From positions 1,984,001 through 2,048,000 of the forward strand of contig NC_018514.1 of assembly GCF_000292915.1 (NCBI RefSeq): a stretch of 64,000 nucleotides of DNA. The letters run 5' to 3'. Within the stretch, counting starts at the first letter, position 1. Each line of letters starts with the position of its first letter. The notes beneath the pieces are model-generated. The model saw only the letters and a program-made list of their open reading frames with translations. It did no database searches and was not told where the DNA came from. Positions 9,041-16,824 of this stretch are shown here, in pieces. The stretch comes from Burkholderia cepacia GG4. GTDB lineage: Bacteria > Pseudomonadota > Gammaproteobacteria > Burkholderiales > Burkholderiaceae. A program made the position numbers and the translations under genes.

Positions 9041-9799
9041 CTAACCGGTCATCGCGTCGTCGACGAGTTGCCAGATGAAACGCCCCGACGGACGCTTCTG
9101 CTCTTCCGCGATATGCGCGATCAAGCCGGCCGCGCGACTGAGCACGGCGAAGCCGCGCATCAACGACGGTGGAATGCCGAGATCGCCCAGCAGTGCCGCG
9201 ATCGCGCCGGTCGCATTGATCGTGATGTGCTTGCCGGCCGCCGCATCGACTTCCGCCGCCAGCCAGGCGAGCGCCTCGCAATGCCGGCCATACGTGCCGG
9301 CATCGCGTGCGAGCGCCAGCAATGCGACGGCACGCGGATCGTCGGGCCGGTGCAGATGGTGGCCAAATCCCGGCACGGGCTCGCGCCGCGCACGGTACTC
9401 GCGTGCAACCGCGGCCGCTTCGCGCTGCCCCTCCGGCTGCGCCGCGACGATTCTCGCGAGCAGCTCCGCGGCCGGCTCCATCGTGCCGACGAAGCGGCTG
9501 GCCACGGCGAGCAGGCCTGCCGCCACGCCGGCCTGCAGATTCTCGGGCGAGCTCGAGTAGACCATCCGGGTCGCGATCGCACTGGGCGTCATGCCGTGCT
9601 CCATCAGCGTCACGAGAATCGCATCGACGACGCGTCGCTGGTTCTGCCCGAGCGCGATACCGAAGGTCTGCTGCATGAACACGTCGATAAAACCCGCTTT
9701 GCCGATCAGGTCGTCGACGAGGTTGCTGTCGCCGTAGTACACGGCATCGGTGGTGTAGCGACAGAGCCGGCTATCCGGCACATCGTTATTGCCCGCCAT
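9041..9799 (-). CDS. Citryl-CoA-lyase-like protein (citrate synthase superfamily)
   Basis: 252 residues, much shorter than citrate synthase (about 430), so it corresponds to the catalytic core of the citryl-CoA lyase type. The motif PVPGFGHHLHRPDDPR matches the conserved PGFGHxxH/DPRA stretch, and LMEHGMTPSAIATRM matches the active-site HG helix. Such proteins cleave (or form) a 3-hydroxyacyl-CoA carbon bond. The start codon overlaps the CoA-ligase stop (TGATG), so the two are translationally coupled and probably act in sequence on one CoA thioester. The real substrate is unknown. Confidence 0.85.
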   Translation of the reverse strand: MAGNNDVPDSRLCRYTTDAVYYGDSNLVDDLIGKAGFIDVFMQQTFGIALGQNQRRVVDAILVTLMEHGMTPSAIATRMVYSSSPENLQAGVAAGLLAVASRFVGTMEPAAELLARIVAAQPEGQREAAAVAREYRARREPVPGFGHHLHRPDDPRAVALLALARDAGTYGRHCEALAWLAAEVDAAAGKHITINATGAIAALLGDLGIPPSLMRGFAVLSRAAGLIAHIAEEQKRPSGRFIWQLVDDAMTG

Positions 9800-11295
9800 C
9801 ACTGCCCCCTGGTCCCGAGGATTGCATCGCGCACCGCCGGCTTGAGCACCTTGCCGACCGCACTACGCGGCAATTCGTCGAAGAAATGCACGACCTTCGG
9901 CGTCTTCACCGAACCCAGATCGCGCTTGACGAAGGCGATCAGTTCGTCCGTGTCCACGCTTGCGCCCGCGCGCAGTTGCACCGCGGCATGTACCGCTTCG
10001 CCCCACTTGTCGTCCGGCACGCCGACCACCGAGCAGTCCGCGACGGCCGGGTGTCCCGACAGGACCACTTCGACGTCGCCGGGATAGACATTGAATCCGC
10101 CGGTGATGATCACGTCGCGAATCCGGTCGCGCAGGAACAGATAGCCGCGTTCGTCGAACACGCCCGCATCGCCGGTACGCAGCCAGCCGTCGATCAGGGT
10201 CTTGCGGGTTTCTTCGTCCGCGTTCAGGTATCCGCTCATGACGAGGCCGCCGCGCACGGCGATTTCGCCCTCCTCGCCCGGTGGCAACGGCGTCCCGTCC
10301 TTGCCGACGATCGCCACTTGCGTCAGCAGCGTCGGCCGGCCGACCGACGCCAGGTTTTCGCCGGTCATTTCCGACGGTGGCAGGAACGTGATGATTTGCG
10401 GTGCTTCGGTCTGCCCGAACGACGTACAGACGATCGGACCGAACACGGCCTGCGCATCGCGAATCTGCTCGGGCCGCATCGGCGCGCCGCCATAGACGAG
10501 GTAGCGCAGCGCACCCAGCGCGCGCGGTGCGCGACGCTGCTCCTCCGCGAGCGCCTGGATCAGCGTGGGCGGTGCAAAGAAGAGCGTTACGTCGTGTGCG
10601 CTCGCGGCATCGAGCAATGCGCCCGGCTTCGCATGGTCGGGAAACACCAGCGCACCGCCGGCGCCGAGGATCGGCAGCATGTACGTCGACGTGCCGTGCG
10701 TGATCGGCGCCGCGACGAGATACCGATCGTGCGGCTGCAGCCCGAGCTCGTGAATCTGCGTAGCGATGTTCGCCGTCCATGCACGCAGCGGCTGGAGGAC
10801 CCCTTTCGGGAATCCCGTCGTACCGCCGGTGAACTTGATCGCCTGGGTTTCATCCGCGGAAATTCCTGCGCGCGACAGCGGCCCCATCGCAAGCGCGCCG
10901 CGGTCCCCGGTTTGACCCGCCAGCACCTCGAGCGGCTGCAACGGCGCATCGAGCGGCGCGAGACGTTCCAGCATCGCCGTATCGGCGAGCACCAGCGACG
11001 GTTTGACGAACTCGACGATGCGGCGCAGTTCGGGATCGCCGTTGCGCGGATTGAGCGGCACCCAGATCTTGCCGGCCGCGAGAATCGCGAGAATCGCCAC
11101 GAGATGGTCGACCGAGTTCGCGGCCCCCACGCAAACGCGGCTGCGCGGCTGCGGATCGATGCGATCGAGCGCGGCGGCACGATCGAGCACGAGGTCCGCG
11201 AGCGCCGAAAACGTCAGGTTGCGCTCGGGGCTGATCACCGCGAGGCGGTCGGGATGCCGCTGCACGGCACGCCACAAATAGTCGATTGGATACAT
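9799..11295 (-). CDS. Acyl-CoA ligase / AMP-dependent synthetase
   Basis: 498 residues, class I adenylate-forming fold. Seen in order: the P-loop KFTGGTTGFPKGVL (about residue 155), the A5-type SFGQTEAPQ, the A7/A8 motifs GWLRTGDAGVF and RIRDVIITGGFNVYPGDVE, and the C-terminal catalytic Lys in PRSAVGKVLKP. It activates a carboxylic acid with ATP and loads it on CoA. First gene of the minus-strand operon, preceded by GGAG seven bases from the ATG and by a divergent regulatory region shared with a GntR regulator. Aromatic or aliphatic specificity cannot be decided. Confidence 0.92.
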   Translation of the reverse strand: MYPIDYLWRAVQRHPDRLAVISPERNLTFSALADLVLDRAAALDRIDPQPRSRVCVGAANSVDHLVAILAILAAGKIWVPLNPRNGDPELRRIVEFVKPSLVLADTAMLERLAPLDAPLQPLEVLAGQTGDRGALAMGPLSRAGISADETQAIKFTGGTTGFPKGVLQPLRAWTANIATQIHELGLQPHDRYLVAAPITHGTSTYMLPILGAGGALVFPDHAKPGALLDAASAHDVTLFFAPPTLIQALAEEQRRAPRALGALRYLVYGGAPMRPEQIRDAQAVFGPIVCTSFGQTEAPQIITFLPPSEMTGENLASVGRPTLLTQVAIVGKDGTPLPPGEEGEIAVRGGLVMSGYLNADEETRKTLIDGWLRTGDAGVFDERGYLFLRDRIRDVIITGGFNVYPGDVEVVLSGHPAVADCSVVGVPDDKWGEAVHAAVQLRAGASVDTDELIAFVKRDLGSVKTPKVVHFFDELPRSAVGKVLKPAVRDAILGTRGQ

Positions 11296-11362
11296 GGGAC
11301 GGACTCCGGATTCAGGGTGCGCTCGATGCGAGCGCCATCAGTACGTGGCTGAACTTTATGAA

Positions 11363-11383
11363 TTGTTCAAATGTTCGAACATT
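11363..11383. promoter_or_regulatory. Operator-like element, copy 1 (with a 14-bp perfect palindrome)
   Basis: TTGTTCAAATGTTCG occupies 11363-11377 and runs into the perfect palindrome AATGTTCGAACATT (11370-11383). The same 15-base word recurs in inverted orientation at 11456-11470. Both lie between the divergent CoA-ligase operon and the GntR gene, as expected for binding sites of that regulator. Confidence 0.6.
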
Positions 11384-11455
11384 CGGATATACCCGAAGCC
11401 CCGGTGATGTGCCCCTCTTGGCCTGGCGGTCGGCACGCGTGCCGGGCGGCCGCGA

Positions 11456-11470
11456 CGAACATTCGAACAA
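11456..11470. promoter_or_regulatory. Operator-like element, copy 2
   Basis: CGAACATTCGAACAA is the reverse complement of the 15-base word at 11363-11377 with one difference. It ends 18 bases before the TATACT element that probably serves the GntR gene, so a bound repressor would cover the -35 region. Confidence 0.55.
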
Positions 11471-11488
11471 AGCGACGGAGCCGCCCGC

Positions 11489-11494
11489 TATACT
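11489..11494 (+). promoter_or_regulatory. Probable -10 element of the GntR regulator gene
   Basis: TATACT lies 29 bases before the ATG at 11524. No good -35 hexamer is visible at 16-18 bases, but the operator-like copy ends just upstream. Confidence 0.4.
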
Positions 11495-11523
11495 GAAAGC
11501 CGCTCAATCATGCGTCGCCCCCA

Positions 11524-12297
11524 ATGAACGCCCCTGTCCAAGCGTCCGACACCGTCTCGCTCGAATCACCCCAGCCCCGTCACGTCGATCTGGCACGCAC
11601 GCTGATGCAGGACATCGGCAGCGGCCGCTACCGCGTCGGCGACATGCTGCCGACGGAAGCCGAGCTGTGCGCCCAGTGGAACCTCAGCCGCTATGCCGTG
11701 CGCCAGGCCATTCTGAAGCTTTGCGAGCTCGGCCTGATCAGCCGCCAGGCAGGGATCGGCACGCGCGTGATCGCGAGTCATCCGCACACGCGCTATGTGC
11801 AGTCGATGGATTCGTTATCGGATCTCGCCCGCTACGCGCAAGGCACGCGGCTCGACGTCATATCGCGCAGCGTCCGGCCCGCGAGCGACGCCGAATCCGG
11901 GCTCCTGCACTGTGCACCGGGGACGAAGTGGCTGCATATCGCGGGCATCCGCCACGATGTGTCGGGGGGAGACGAGCCGATCGCGCTCGTCGATCTCTAT
12001 GTCGCCGAACGCTACAGCCGCCTGAAAGGCGTCACGGAGACACTCGACAAACCGATCCACACGATGCTCGAGCAACAGTTCGGCATCAAGGCGACGCGCG
12101 TCGAACAGGAGATCCAGGGGCTGCTGCTCGCCGGTGACCAAGCCGTCGCGTTGCGGGTGCCGGACCAATCGGCCGGGCTGCGCATCGTGAGAACCTACTA
12201 CGCTCAGGACACGGTGATCGAAGTCACGTCGGGCATTCATCCGGCCAGCCGCTTCAGTTATTCGATGACGTTTCAGCTGACCCATACGTCGAACTGA
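11524..12297 (+). CDS. GntR-family regulator with UTRA effector domain (HutC subfamily)
   Basis: 257 residues. Residues ~20-90 form a winged helix-turn-helix (YRVGDMLPTEAELCAQW followed by SRYAVRQAILKLCELGLI), and the remainder has the UTRA pattern (LHIAGIRHDV, ALVDLYVAERY, and a final strand with VIEVTSGIHPASRF). It is divergent from the CoA-ligase/dioxygenase operon across a 228-base gap holding two matching inverted sites, so it probably controls that operon in response to a pathway acid or CoA ester. No clear Shine-Dalgarno sequence precedes the ATG. Confidence 0.9.
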   Translation: MNAPVQASDTVSLESPQPRHVDLARTLMQDIGSGRYRVGDMLPTEAELCAQWNLSRYAVRQAILKLCELGLISRQAGIGTRVIASHPHTRYVQSMDSLSDLARYAQGTRLDVISRSVRPASDAESGLLHCAPGTKWLHIAGIRHDVSGGDEPIALVDLYVAERYSRLKGVTETLDKPIHTMLEQQFGIKATRVEQEIQGLLLAGDQAVALRVPDQSAGLRIVRTYYAQDTVIEVTSGIHPASRFSYSMTFQLTHTSN

Positions 12298-12581
12298 TAC
12301 GCGACGTCCGGCGGCCTGCCACGGCGAACGCAGGCGTCGCGTTCGTTCGACAAAAACGCTCTGTTCGACCAATCGTGTCTACCGCGCTCGCCGCGATTCG
12401 CTTAACGTAGCGTCTGCAATCCGCCGGCTGCTGCGCGACACATGCTTCCGCTTTGCGGCCCGTCCGGCGCAACGCGCCATCGCACAATGATAAGTAGTGC
12501 GTATGTTCATGTCGAATTCGCGATGCCGCGCAGGCCTGCCACGCGATCGATCATGCAGCGAAATCATGAAAGGAGACGACG

Positions 12582-13385
12582 ATGGACCTCAATCTCAGCG
12601 GACGTACGGCACTCGTATCCGGAGCAAGCAAGGGCGTGGGCAAAGGCATTGCTCGGGCACTGGCTGCCGAGGGCGTGAACCTGGTGCTGCTGGCCCGCGG
12701 CACGGACGAACTGACCCGCACGGCCCGCGACATCGCGGACGAGTTCGGCGTGCGGACGCTGCCCGTGGCCACCGATATCAGGAAGGCGGACGAAGTTCGT
12801 CATGCCAGTTCGGAAGCCCGCGCGCACTGCGGGAACGTCCATATCGTGGTCAACAACGCCGGCGCTGCGATCCAGCGAAGCGACCGCGAGATCCTGTGGG
12901 ACGACAGCGACTGGCTCAGTCAGATCGAGATCAAGAACCTCGGTGCGTTGCGGGTGATCCGGGAGTTTCTGCCGCTCGTGCCGACCGACGGCACCGGACG
13001 AATCATCAACATCACGGGCGCATCCGGAGCCATGACGTGGAACCCGGCCCTGACGTACGGGATGAACAATGCCGCGCTGATTCACATGACCGGCTATCTC
13101 GCGGCCGATCTCGCCAGCCAGCGGATCAACGTCAATGCGGTGGTGCCCGGACTGGTCGGCACCGAATGGCGAGAGGAATGGGCGCAGTCGATGGCCGCCA
13201 AGGCGGGCAAGCCGGTCGACGCATGGTTGCGCGAATTCTGCCTCGGGAAGGGCATCCTGTCCGGACGCTGGGCGCACGTGGAAGAAATCGGCAGCATGGT
13301 TGCCTATCTGGCTTCCGACCACGCGCGCTATATCAACGGGGCACGCATCGCGGTCGACGGCGGCCTCACGGTGAATGCGCGATAG
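12582..13385 (+). CDS. Short-chain dehydrogenase/reductase-like protein lacking the catalytic Lys
   Basis: 267 residues with a good AAGGAG site. The Rossmann motifs SGASKGVGKG, VNNAGAA and VVPGLVGTEW are intact and Ser of the active site is present in NITGASGAM. However the YxxxK element reads YGMNNAAL, so the catalytic lysine is replaced by asparagine. SDRs use that Lys to bind the nicotinamide ribose and lower the Tyr pKa, so activity may be altered or lost. It stands between the GntR gene and a riboflavin synthase homologue, on the same strand, with no obvious pathway partner. Confidence 0.88.
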   Translation: MDLNLSGRTALVSGASKGVGKGIARALAAEGVNLVLLARGTDELTRTARDIADEFGVRTLPVATDIRKADEVRHASSEARAHCGNVHIVVNNAGAAIQRSDREILWDDSDWLSQIEIKNLGALRVIREFLPLVPTDGTGRIINITGASGAMTWNPALTYGMNNAALIHMTGYLAADLASQRINVNAVVPGLVGTEWREEWAQSMAAKAGKPVDAWLREFCLGKGILSGRWAHVEEIGSMVAYLASDHARYINGARIAVDGGLTVNAR

Positions 13386-13509
13386 GCGGTCGATACGCCG
13401 CATCGTCGACGCCGCCGGCAACGGGCCGGACCCAAGGCATCCGGCCCCGACACCTTCGCCCGGGATCACTTATCATACCGGCCAGGCAATTCGCGACGAA
13501 AGGCAGACC

Positions 13510-14223
13510 ATGTTTACAGGCATTGTTCAGGGTGTTGGCGTCATCAAGGCCATCAAGGATCACGGCGAACTGAGAACGTTCAGCATCGAATTCCCCGAGC
13601 GGTTCACCACCGACATCGAGATCGGCGCGAGCGTCTCGGTCGACGGCGTGTGCCTGACGGTAACGACCATCCATTCCCCGGTGCTGGTCGACTTCGACGT
13701 GATGTTGCCAAGCCTGAGAATCACCACGCTGGCCGACCTGGCGACCGGCGCCCGGATCAACGTGGAACGGGCCGCGAAGGACGGCGCGGAGATCGGCGGG
13801 CATCCGCTGTCCGGTCACGTCGATTTCATGGGGACCATCCTGCACATCGCGTCGTCCGAGCACAACCGGATGATCCGCATCGGCGTGCCGGCCGATTTCA
13901 AGCGATATGTCTTCGCGAAGGGCTATATCGCGATCAACGGCTGCAGCCTCACCGTTTCGGACGTCAATCGCGACGAAGGCTGGTTCGAAGTCTGGCTGAT
14001 TCCCGAAACGCGACGCGCCACCACCTTCGACGCAAAGGGTGGCGATGACAAGGTCAACATCGAGATCGAGCGCAGCACCCAGGTCGTCGTGGATACGATC
14101 CGCGAGTCGGTCAAGGAAACGCTCGGTGAGTTGACCGGCGTCGTCACGACGTTGTTGGCCGACAAGGGCATCGATATCGAGGAATTGCTCGCGCGGAACG
14201 TCGCGAAGCTGCCGAAGCAGTAA
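13510..14223 (+). CDS. Riboflavin synthase alpha-chain homologue
   Basis: 237 residues, slightly longer than the usual 200-220. It begins with the signature MFTGIVQGVG and shows the two lumazine-binding repeats: SVSVDGVCLTVTTI in the N-terminal barrel and YIAINGCSLTVSDV in the C-terminal barrel. The enzyme dismutates two 6,7-dimethyl-8-ribityllumazine molecules to riboflavin. No other rib genes and no FMN riboswitch pattern are seen nearby, so this is probably an extra copy or a lumazine/flavin-binding relative rather than the housekeeping enzyme. A C-terminal extension (~residues 195-237) is acidic and helical. Confidence 0.85.
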   Translation: MFTGIVQGVGVIKAIKDHGELRTFSIEFPERFTTDIEIGASVSVDGVCLTVTTIHSPVLVDFDVMLPSLRITTLADLATGARINVERAAKDGAEIGGHPLSGHVDFMGTILHIASSEHNRMIRIGVPADFKRYVFAKGYIAINGCSLTVSDVNRDEGWFEVWLIPETRRATTFDAKGGDDKVNIEIERSTQVVVDTIRESVKETLGELTGVVTTLLADKGIDIEELLARNVAKLPKQ

Positions 14224-14229
14224 CGGCAA

Positions 14230-14257
14230 CGGGCACCGCCTTTCCCGGTGATGCCCG
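14230..14257. terminator. Possible bidirectional terminator between riboflavin synthase and ClC genes
   Basis: CGGGCACCG (14230-14238) faces CGGTGATGCCCG (14246-14257): the CGGGCA/TGCCCG arms pair perfectly and the inner part pairs with a bulge. No T-tract follows. It lies between two convergent stop codons. Confidence 0.35.
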
Positions 14258-14317
14258 GGGTCACCGGGTGTCGGTTTCCGTCCCCATGCGTCCGGTTGGC
14301 CGCCCCGCGTGCCGGCT

Positions 14318-15559
14318 TCACTCCGGCTCCGCCTGCGCGCCCTTCCCCACGGCCACCCGCTGCGACCGATAAATCCCCGCGTGGCCTGAAAACAGATAGG
14401 CGACCACGCACGCCACGATCGCATACACGCCGATATCCGCGCCGAACAGTTCGATCGCCATGATCGTCGACGCGATCGGCGTGTTGGCCGCGCCCGCGAA
14501 CACCGCGACGAAGCCGAGGCCCGCGAGCACCGGCACCGGCAGCGCGAGCACCTGGCCGAGCGCGTTGCCGAGCGTCGCGCCAATGTAGAACAGCGGCGTC
14601 ACTTCGCCGCCCTTGAATCCCGACGCGAGCGTGACGACGGTCAACGCGAACTTGCCCGCGAAATCGTACACGGGCAGCGGCCCGTGAAACGCGGCCTCGA
14701 TCGTCGGAATCCCGAGACCGAGATACTGCGGCACGTTCAGCACGGTGGCGGCCACGGCCACCATCACGCCGCCCAGCACCGGCTGCAGCGGCGCATAGCG
14801 GACGACACGCCGGAACCATGCGGTCAGCGCGTGCGTCGCGAAGGCGAACAACCGGCCGACGACGCCGAACGCGATACCCGCGACGACCGTCGCGGCCAGC
14901 CCCGTCGCCGACGCGGCCGGCACGAACGGAATCGCATACACAGTGTGATGCACGCCCCACGCGCGGCACACGACATCCGCGACGATCGCCGAGGCGACGC
15001 AGGTCAGCAGCGCGTCGTACCGCACGCGGCCGATCGCGAGCACCTCGAGCCCGAACACGGCTCCCGCGAGCGGCGTACCGAACACCGACGAGAAGCCGGC
15101 CGCGATGCCGCCCATCAGCAGCACGCGCCGATGCTCGCGATCGAGGCGGAACAGGTGCGTGACGCGATCGGCGAGCGCGCCGCCCATCTGCACGGCCGTG
15201 CCCTCGCGGCCGGCCGAGCCGCCGAACAGGTGCGTGACGACGGTCGCGACGAGCACGAGCGGCGCCATCCGCTTCGGCACGAGCGCCTTCGGGTCGTGAA
15301 TCTCGTCGATCAGCAGGTTGTTGCCGCGCGCGACCGACTGGCCGAACCGATGGTAGACCCAGCCCGTCGCGAAGCCGGCGGCCGGCAGCCCCCACAGCAG
15401 CCACGGATGCGCGACGCGCGTGCCGGTCGCCCAGTCGAGCGCGATCAGGAACAACGCGGAAGCCGTGCCGGCCAGCGCACCGAGCAGGGCCGAGAGCGCG
15501 AGCCAGCGGCACACGTAGCGCACGGTCGCGAAAAAATCGGCAGAAGTCGAGAAAAACAT
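14318..15559 (-). CDS. ClC-type anion transporter, probably fluoride/proton antiporter
   Basis: 413 residues from the ATG at 15559, with about ten or more hydrophobic segments. The ion-path motifs seen are GNNLLIDEI in place of the chloride-channel GSGIP motif, and GREGTAVQMGGA, whose Glu corresponds to the gating glutamate. These variants, together with the fluoride riboswitch just upstream, indicate the ClC-F branch that exports fluoride in exchange for protons. There are no C-terminal CBS domains. An in-frame extension to 15604 exists; MFFSTSADFF is preferred. The riboswitch is the strongest evidence for substrate. Confidence 0.9.
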   Translation of the reverse strand: MFFSTSADFFATVRYVCRWLALSALLGALAGTASALFLIALDWATGTRVAHPWLLWGLPAAGFATGWVYHRFGQSVARGNNLLIDEIHDPKALVPKRMAPLVLVATVVTHLFGGSAGREGTAVQMGGALADRVTHLFRLDREHRRVLLMGGIAAGFSSVFGTPLAGAVFGLEVLAIGRVRYDALLTCVASAIVADVVCRAWGVHHTVYAIPFVPAASATGLAATVVAGIAFGVVGRLFAFATHALTAWFRRVVRYAPLQPVLGGVMVAVAATVLNVPQYLGLGIPTIEAAFHGPLPVYDFAGKFALTVVTLASGFKGGEVTPLFYIGATLGNALGQVLALPVPVLAGLGFVAVFAGAANTPIASTIMAIELFGADIGVYAIVACVVAYLFSGHAGIYRSQRVAVGKGAQAEPE

Positions 15560-15644
15560 GATTTCCAGGTTCGACAGGACATCAAAACCTGGGCGGCAGA
15601 ACACCGCATGGACGGCCTGCGACCTCCTGACAACCCAGGAAACA

Positions 15645-15736
15645 CGCAGGCATCATCAGCCGGGCAACCCGGCGGTTGAGGGCCGCACCGCACGCGCAAC
15701 GCGCCGGGATCGACCGCAGGGAGGCATGCCATCTCC
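15645..15736 (-). ncRNA. Fluoride riboswitch (crcB motif)
   Basis: Read on the minus strand, GGAGATGGCATGCCTCC (15736-15720) gives the 5' hairpin; after a variable insert come AACCGCC, a stem GCCGGG-TTG-CCCGGC (15673-15659), and the invariant CTGATGATGCCTGCG (15659-15645). The 5' GGCAT can pair with the 3' ATGCC as in the known pseudoknotted aptamer. Order and conserved bases match the crcB RNA family. The ~44-base insert between the first hairpin and AACCGC is unusually long. It precedes the ClC-type gene by about 85 bases, and its occupancy should turn that gene on in fluoride. Confidence 0.88.
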
Positions 15737-15746
15737 GCAGGGCGCC

Positions 15747-15776
15747 ATTGTACGTGCCGCGCCGCGTCGCGCGCAA
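15747..15776 (-). promoter_or_regulatory. Promoter of the fluoride-riboswitch transcript
   Basis: On the minus strand TTGCGC (15776-15771) and TACAAT (15752-15747) are separated by 18 bases; transcription would start about 4 bases before the aptamer hairpin. Confidence 0.6.
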
Positions 15777-15804
15777 TGCCACCCGGCGGAGCCGCTGACC
15801 GCCG

Positions 15805-16824
15805 TCAGTCGAGCGGCATGCGCGTCACGCGCGAGATCAGTTGGGGCGCGATCCGGTCGAGCGGCAGGATCGCCGACGCCGCGCCGATCGCCGCGGCCGC
15901 TTTCGGCATCCCGTAGACGGCGCTGGTCGCCTCGTCCTGCGCAATCGTATAGCACCCCTTCGCACGCATCGCCTTCAGCCCGAGCGCGCCGTCACGCCCC
16001 ATCCCCGTGAGCAGCACGCCGAGCGCATCGCCCTGCCAGCCGTCGGCGACGCTGTTGAAGAACACGTCGATCGACGGCCGGTACGGCGTCTCGGCCGGAT
16101 GCCTCGTATAGCCGAGCACGCCGCGCGGCGACAGGCACAGGTGGTCGTTGGTCGCCGCGAGCAGCACCTCGCCCGCCTGCGGCACGCTGCCTGGCAGGGC
16201 GACACGCACGGGCAGCCGCGTATAGCCGTCGAGCCACTCCGCCATGCCGAGCGCGAACGCCTGGTCGACGTGCTGCACGATCACGAGCGCGGCCGGGAAA
16301 TCGGCCGGCAGCGCGCGCAGCAGCGCGGTGAGCGCGGTCGGCCCGCCCGCCGACGCGCCGATCGCGATGAGCGTCGGCTGGCCGCGCGTGAGCGCCGGCC
16401 CGGGCGGCACGAGCGTCGCGGTCCGGCTTTCGAGCAGCCGGCCGATCTGGTCGATCTTCGCGAGCAACGGCTGCCGCGCCGCATCCGACGGCAGGCCGAG
16501 TGCGAGCGTCGGCGTGTCGACCGCATCGAGCGCACCGGCGCCCATCGCCTCGTACACCGACGACGTGTTCGCGCTGACGCTCGCGGTCACGATCAGGATC
16601 GCGCAGGGTGCACGCGCCATGATCCGGCGCGTCGCGGCCACGCCGTCGAGCCTCGGCATCACGAGATCCATCAGCACGAGGTCGGGCGGATGCGCGACGC
16701 AGAAATCCACCGCCTCGTCGCCGTCGGTCGCCACCCACAGCACGCGGTGATCGGTGCGCAGCGCGATCACGCGGCGCAGCGCTTCGACGGCAAGCGGCAG
16801 ATCGTTGACGATGCCGATGTTCAT
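15805..16824 (-). CDS. wspF: CheB-type methylesterase, WspF
   Basis: 339 residues: an N-terminal receiver domain with phospho-acceptor Asp53 in LVLMDLVMP, a linker, and a CheB catalytic domain with Ser158 in IGASAGGPT, His185 in VQHVD and Asp278 in GMGRDG. It removes methyl groups from the WspA receptor and so damps the signal; in Pseudomonas loss of WspF locks the system on and gives wrinkled, biofilm-prone colonies. The ATG overlaps the wspE stop (ATGA), placing it last in the operon. Confidence 0.95.
   Translation of the reverse strand: MNIGIVNDLPLAVEALRRVIALRTDHRVLWVATDGDEAVDFCVAHPPDLVLMDLVMPRLDGVAATRRIMARAPCAILIVTASVSANTSSVYEAMGAGALDAVDTPTLALGLPSDAARQPLLAKIDQIGRLLESRTATLVPPGPALTRGQPTLIAIGASAGGPTALTALLRALPADFPAALVIVQHVDQAFALGMAEWLDGYTRLPVRVALPGSVPQAGEVLLAATNDHLCLSPRGVLGYTRHPAETPYRPSIDVFFNSVADGWQGDALGVLLTGMGRDGALGLKAMRAKGCYTIAQDEATSAVYGMPKAAAAIGAASAILPLDRIAPQLISRVTRMPLD

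Noticed and set aside
13386..13509. FMN riboswitch before the riboflavin synthase homologue
   Set aside because: None of the conserved RFN elements is visible in the 124-base gap.
15560..15604. N-terminal extension of the ClC-type protein
   Set aside because: The added residues have no similarity to ClC proteins and lie in the riboswitch expression platform.
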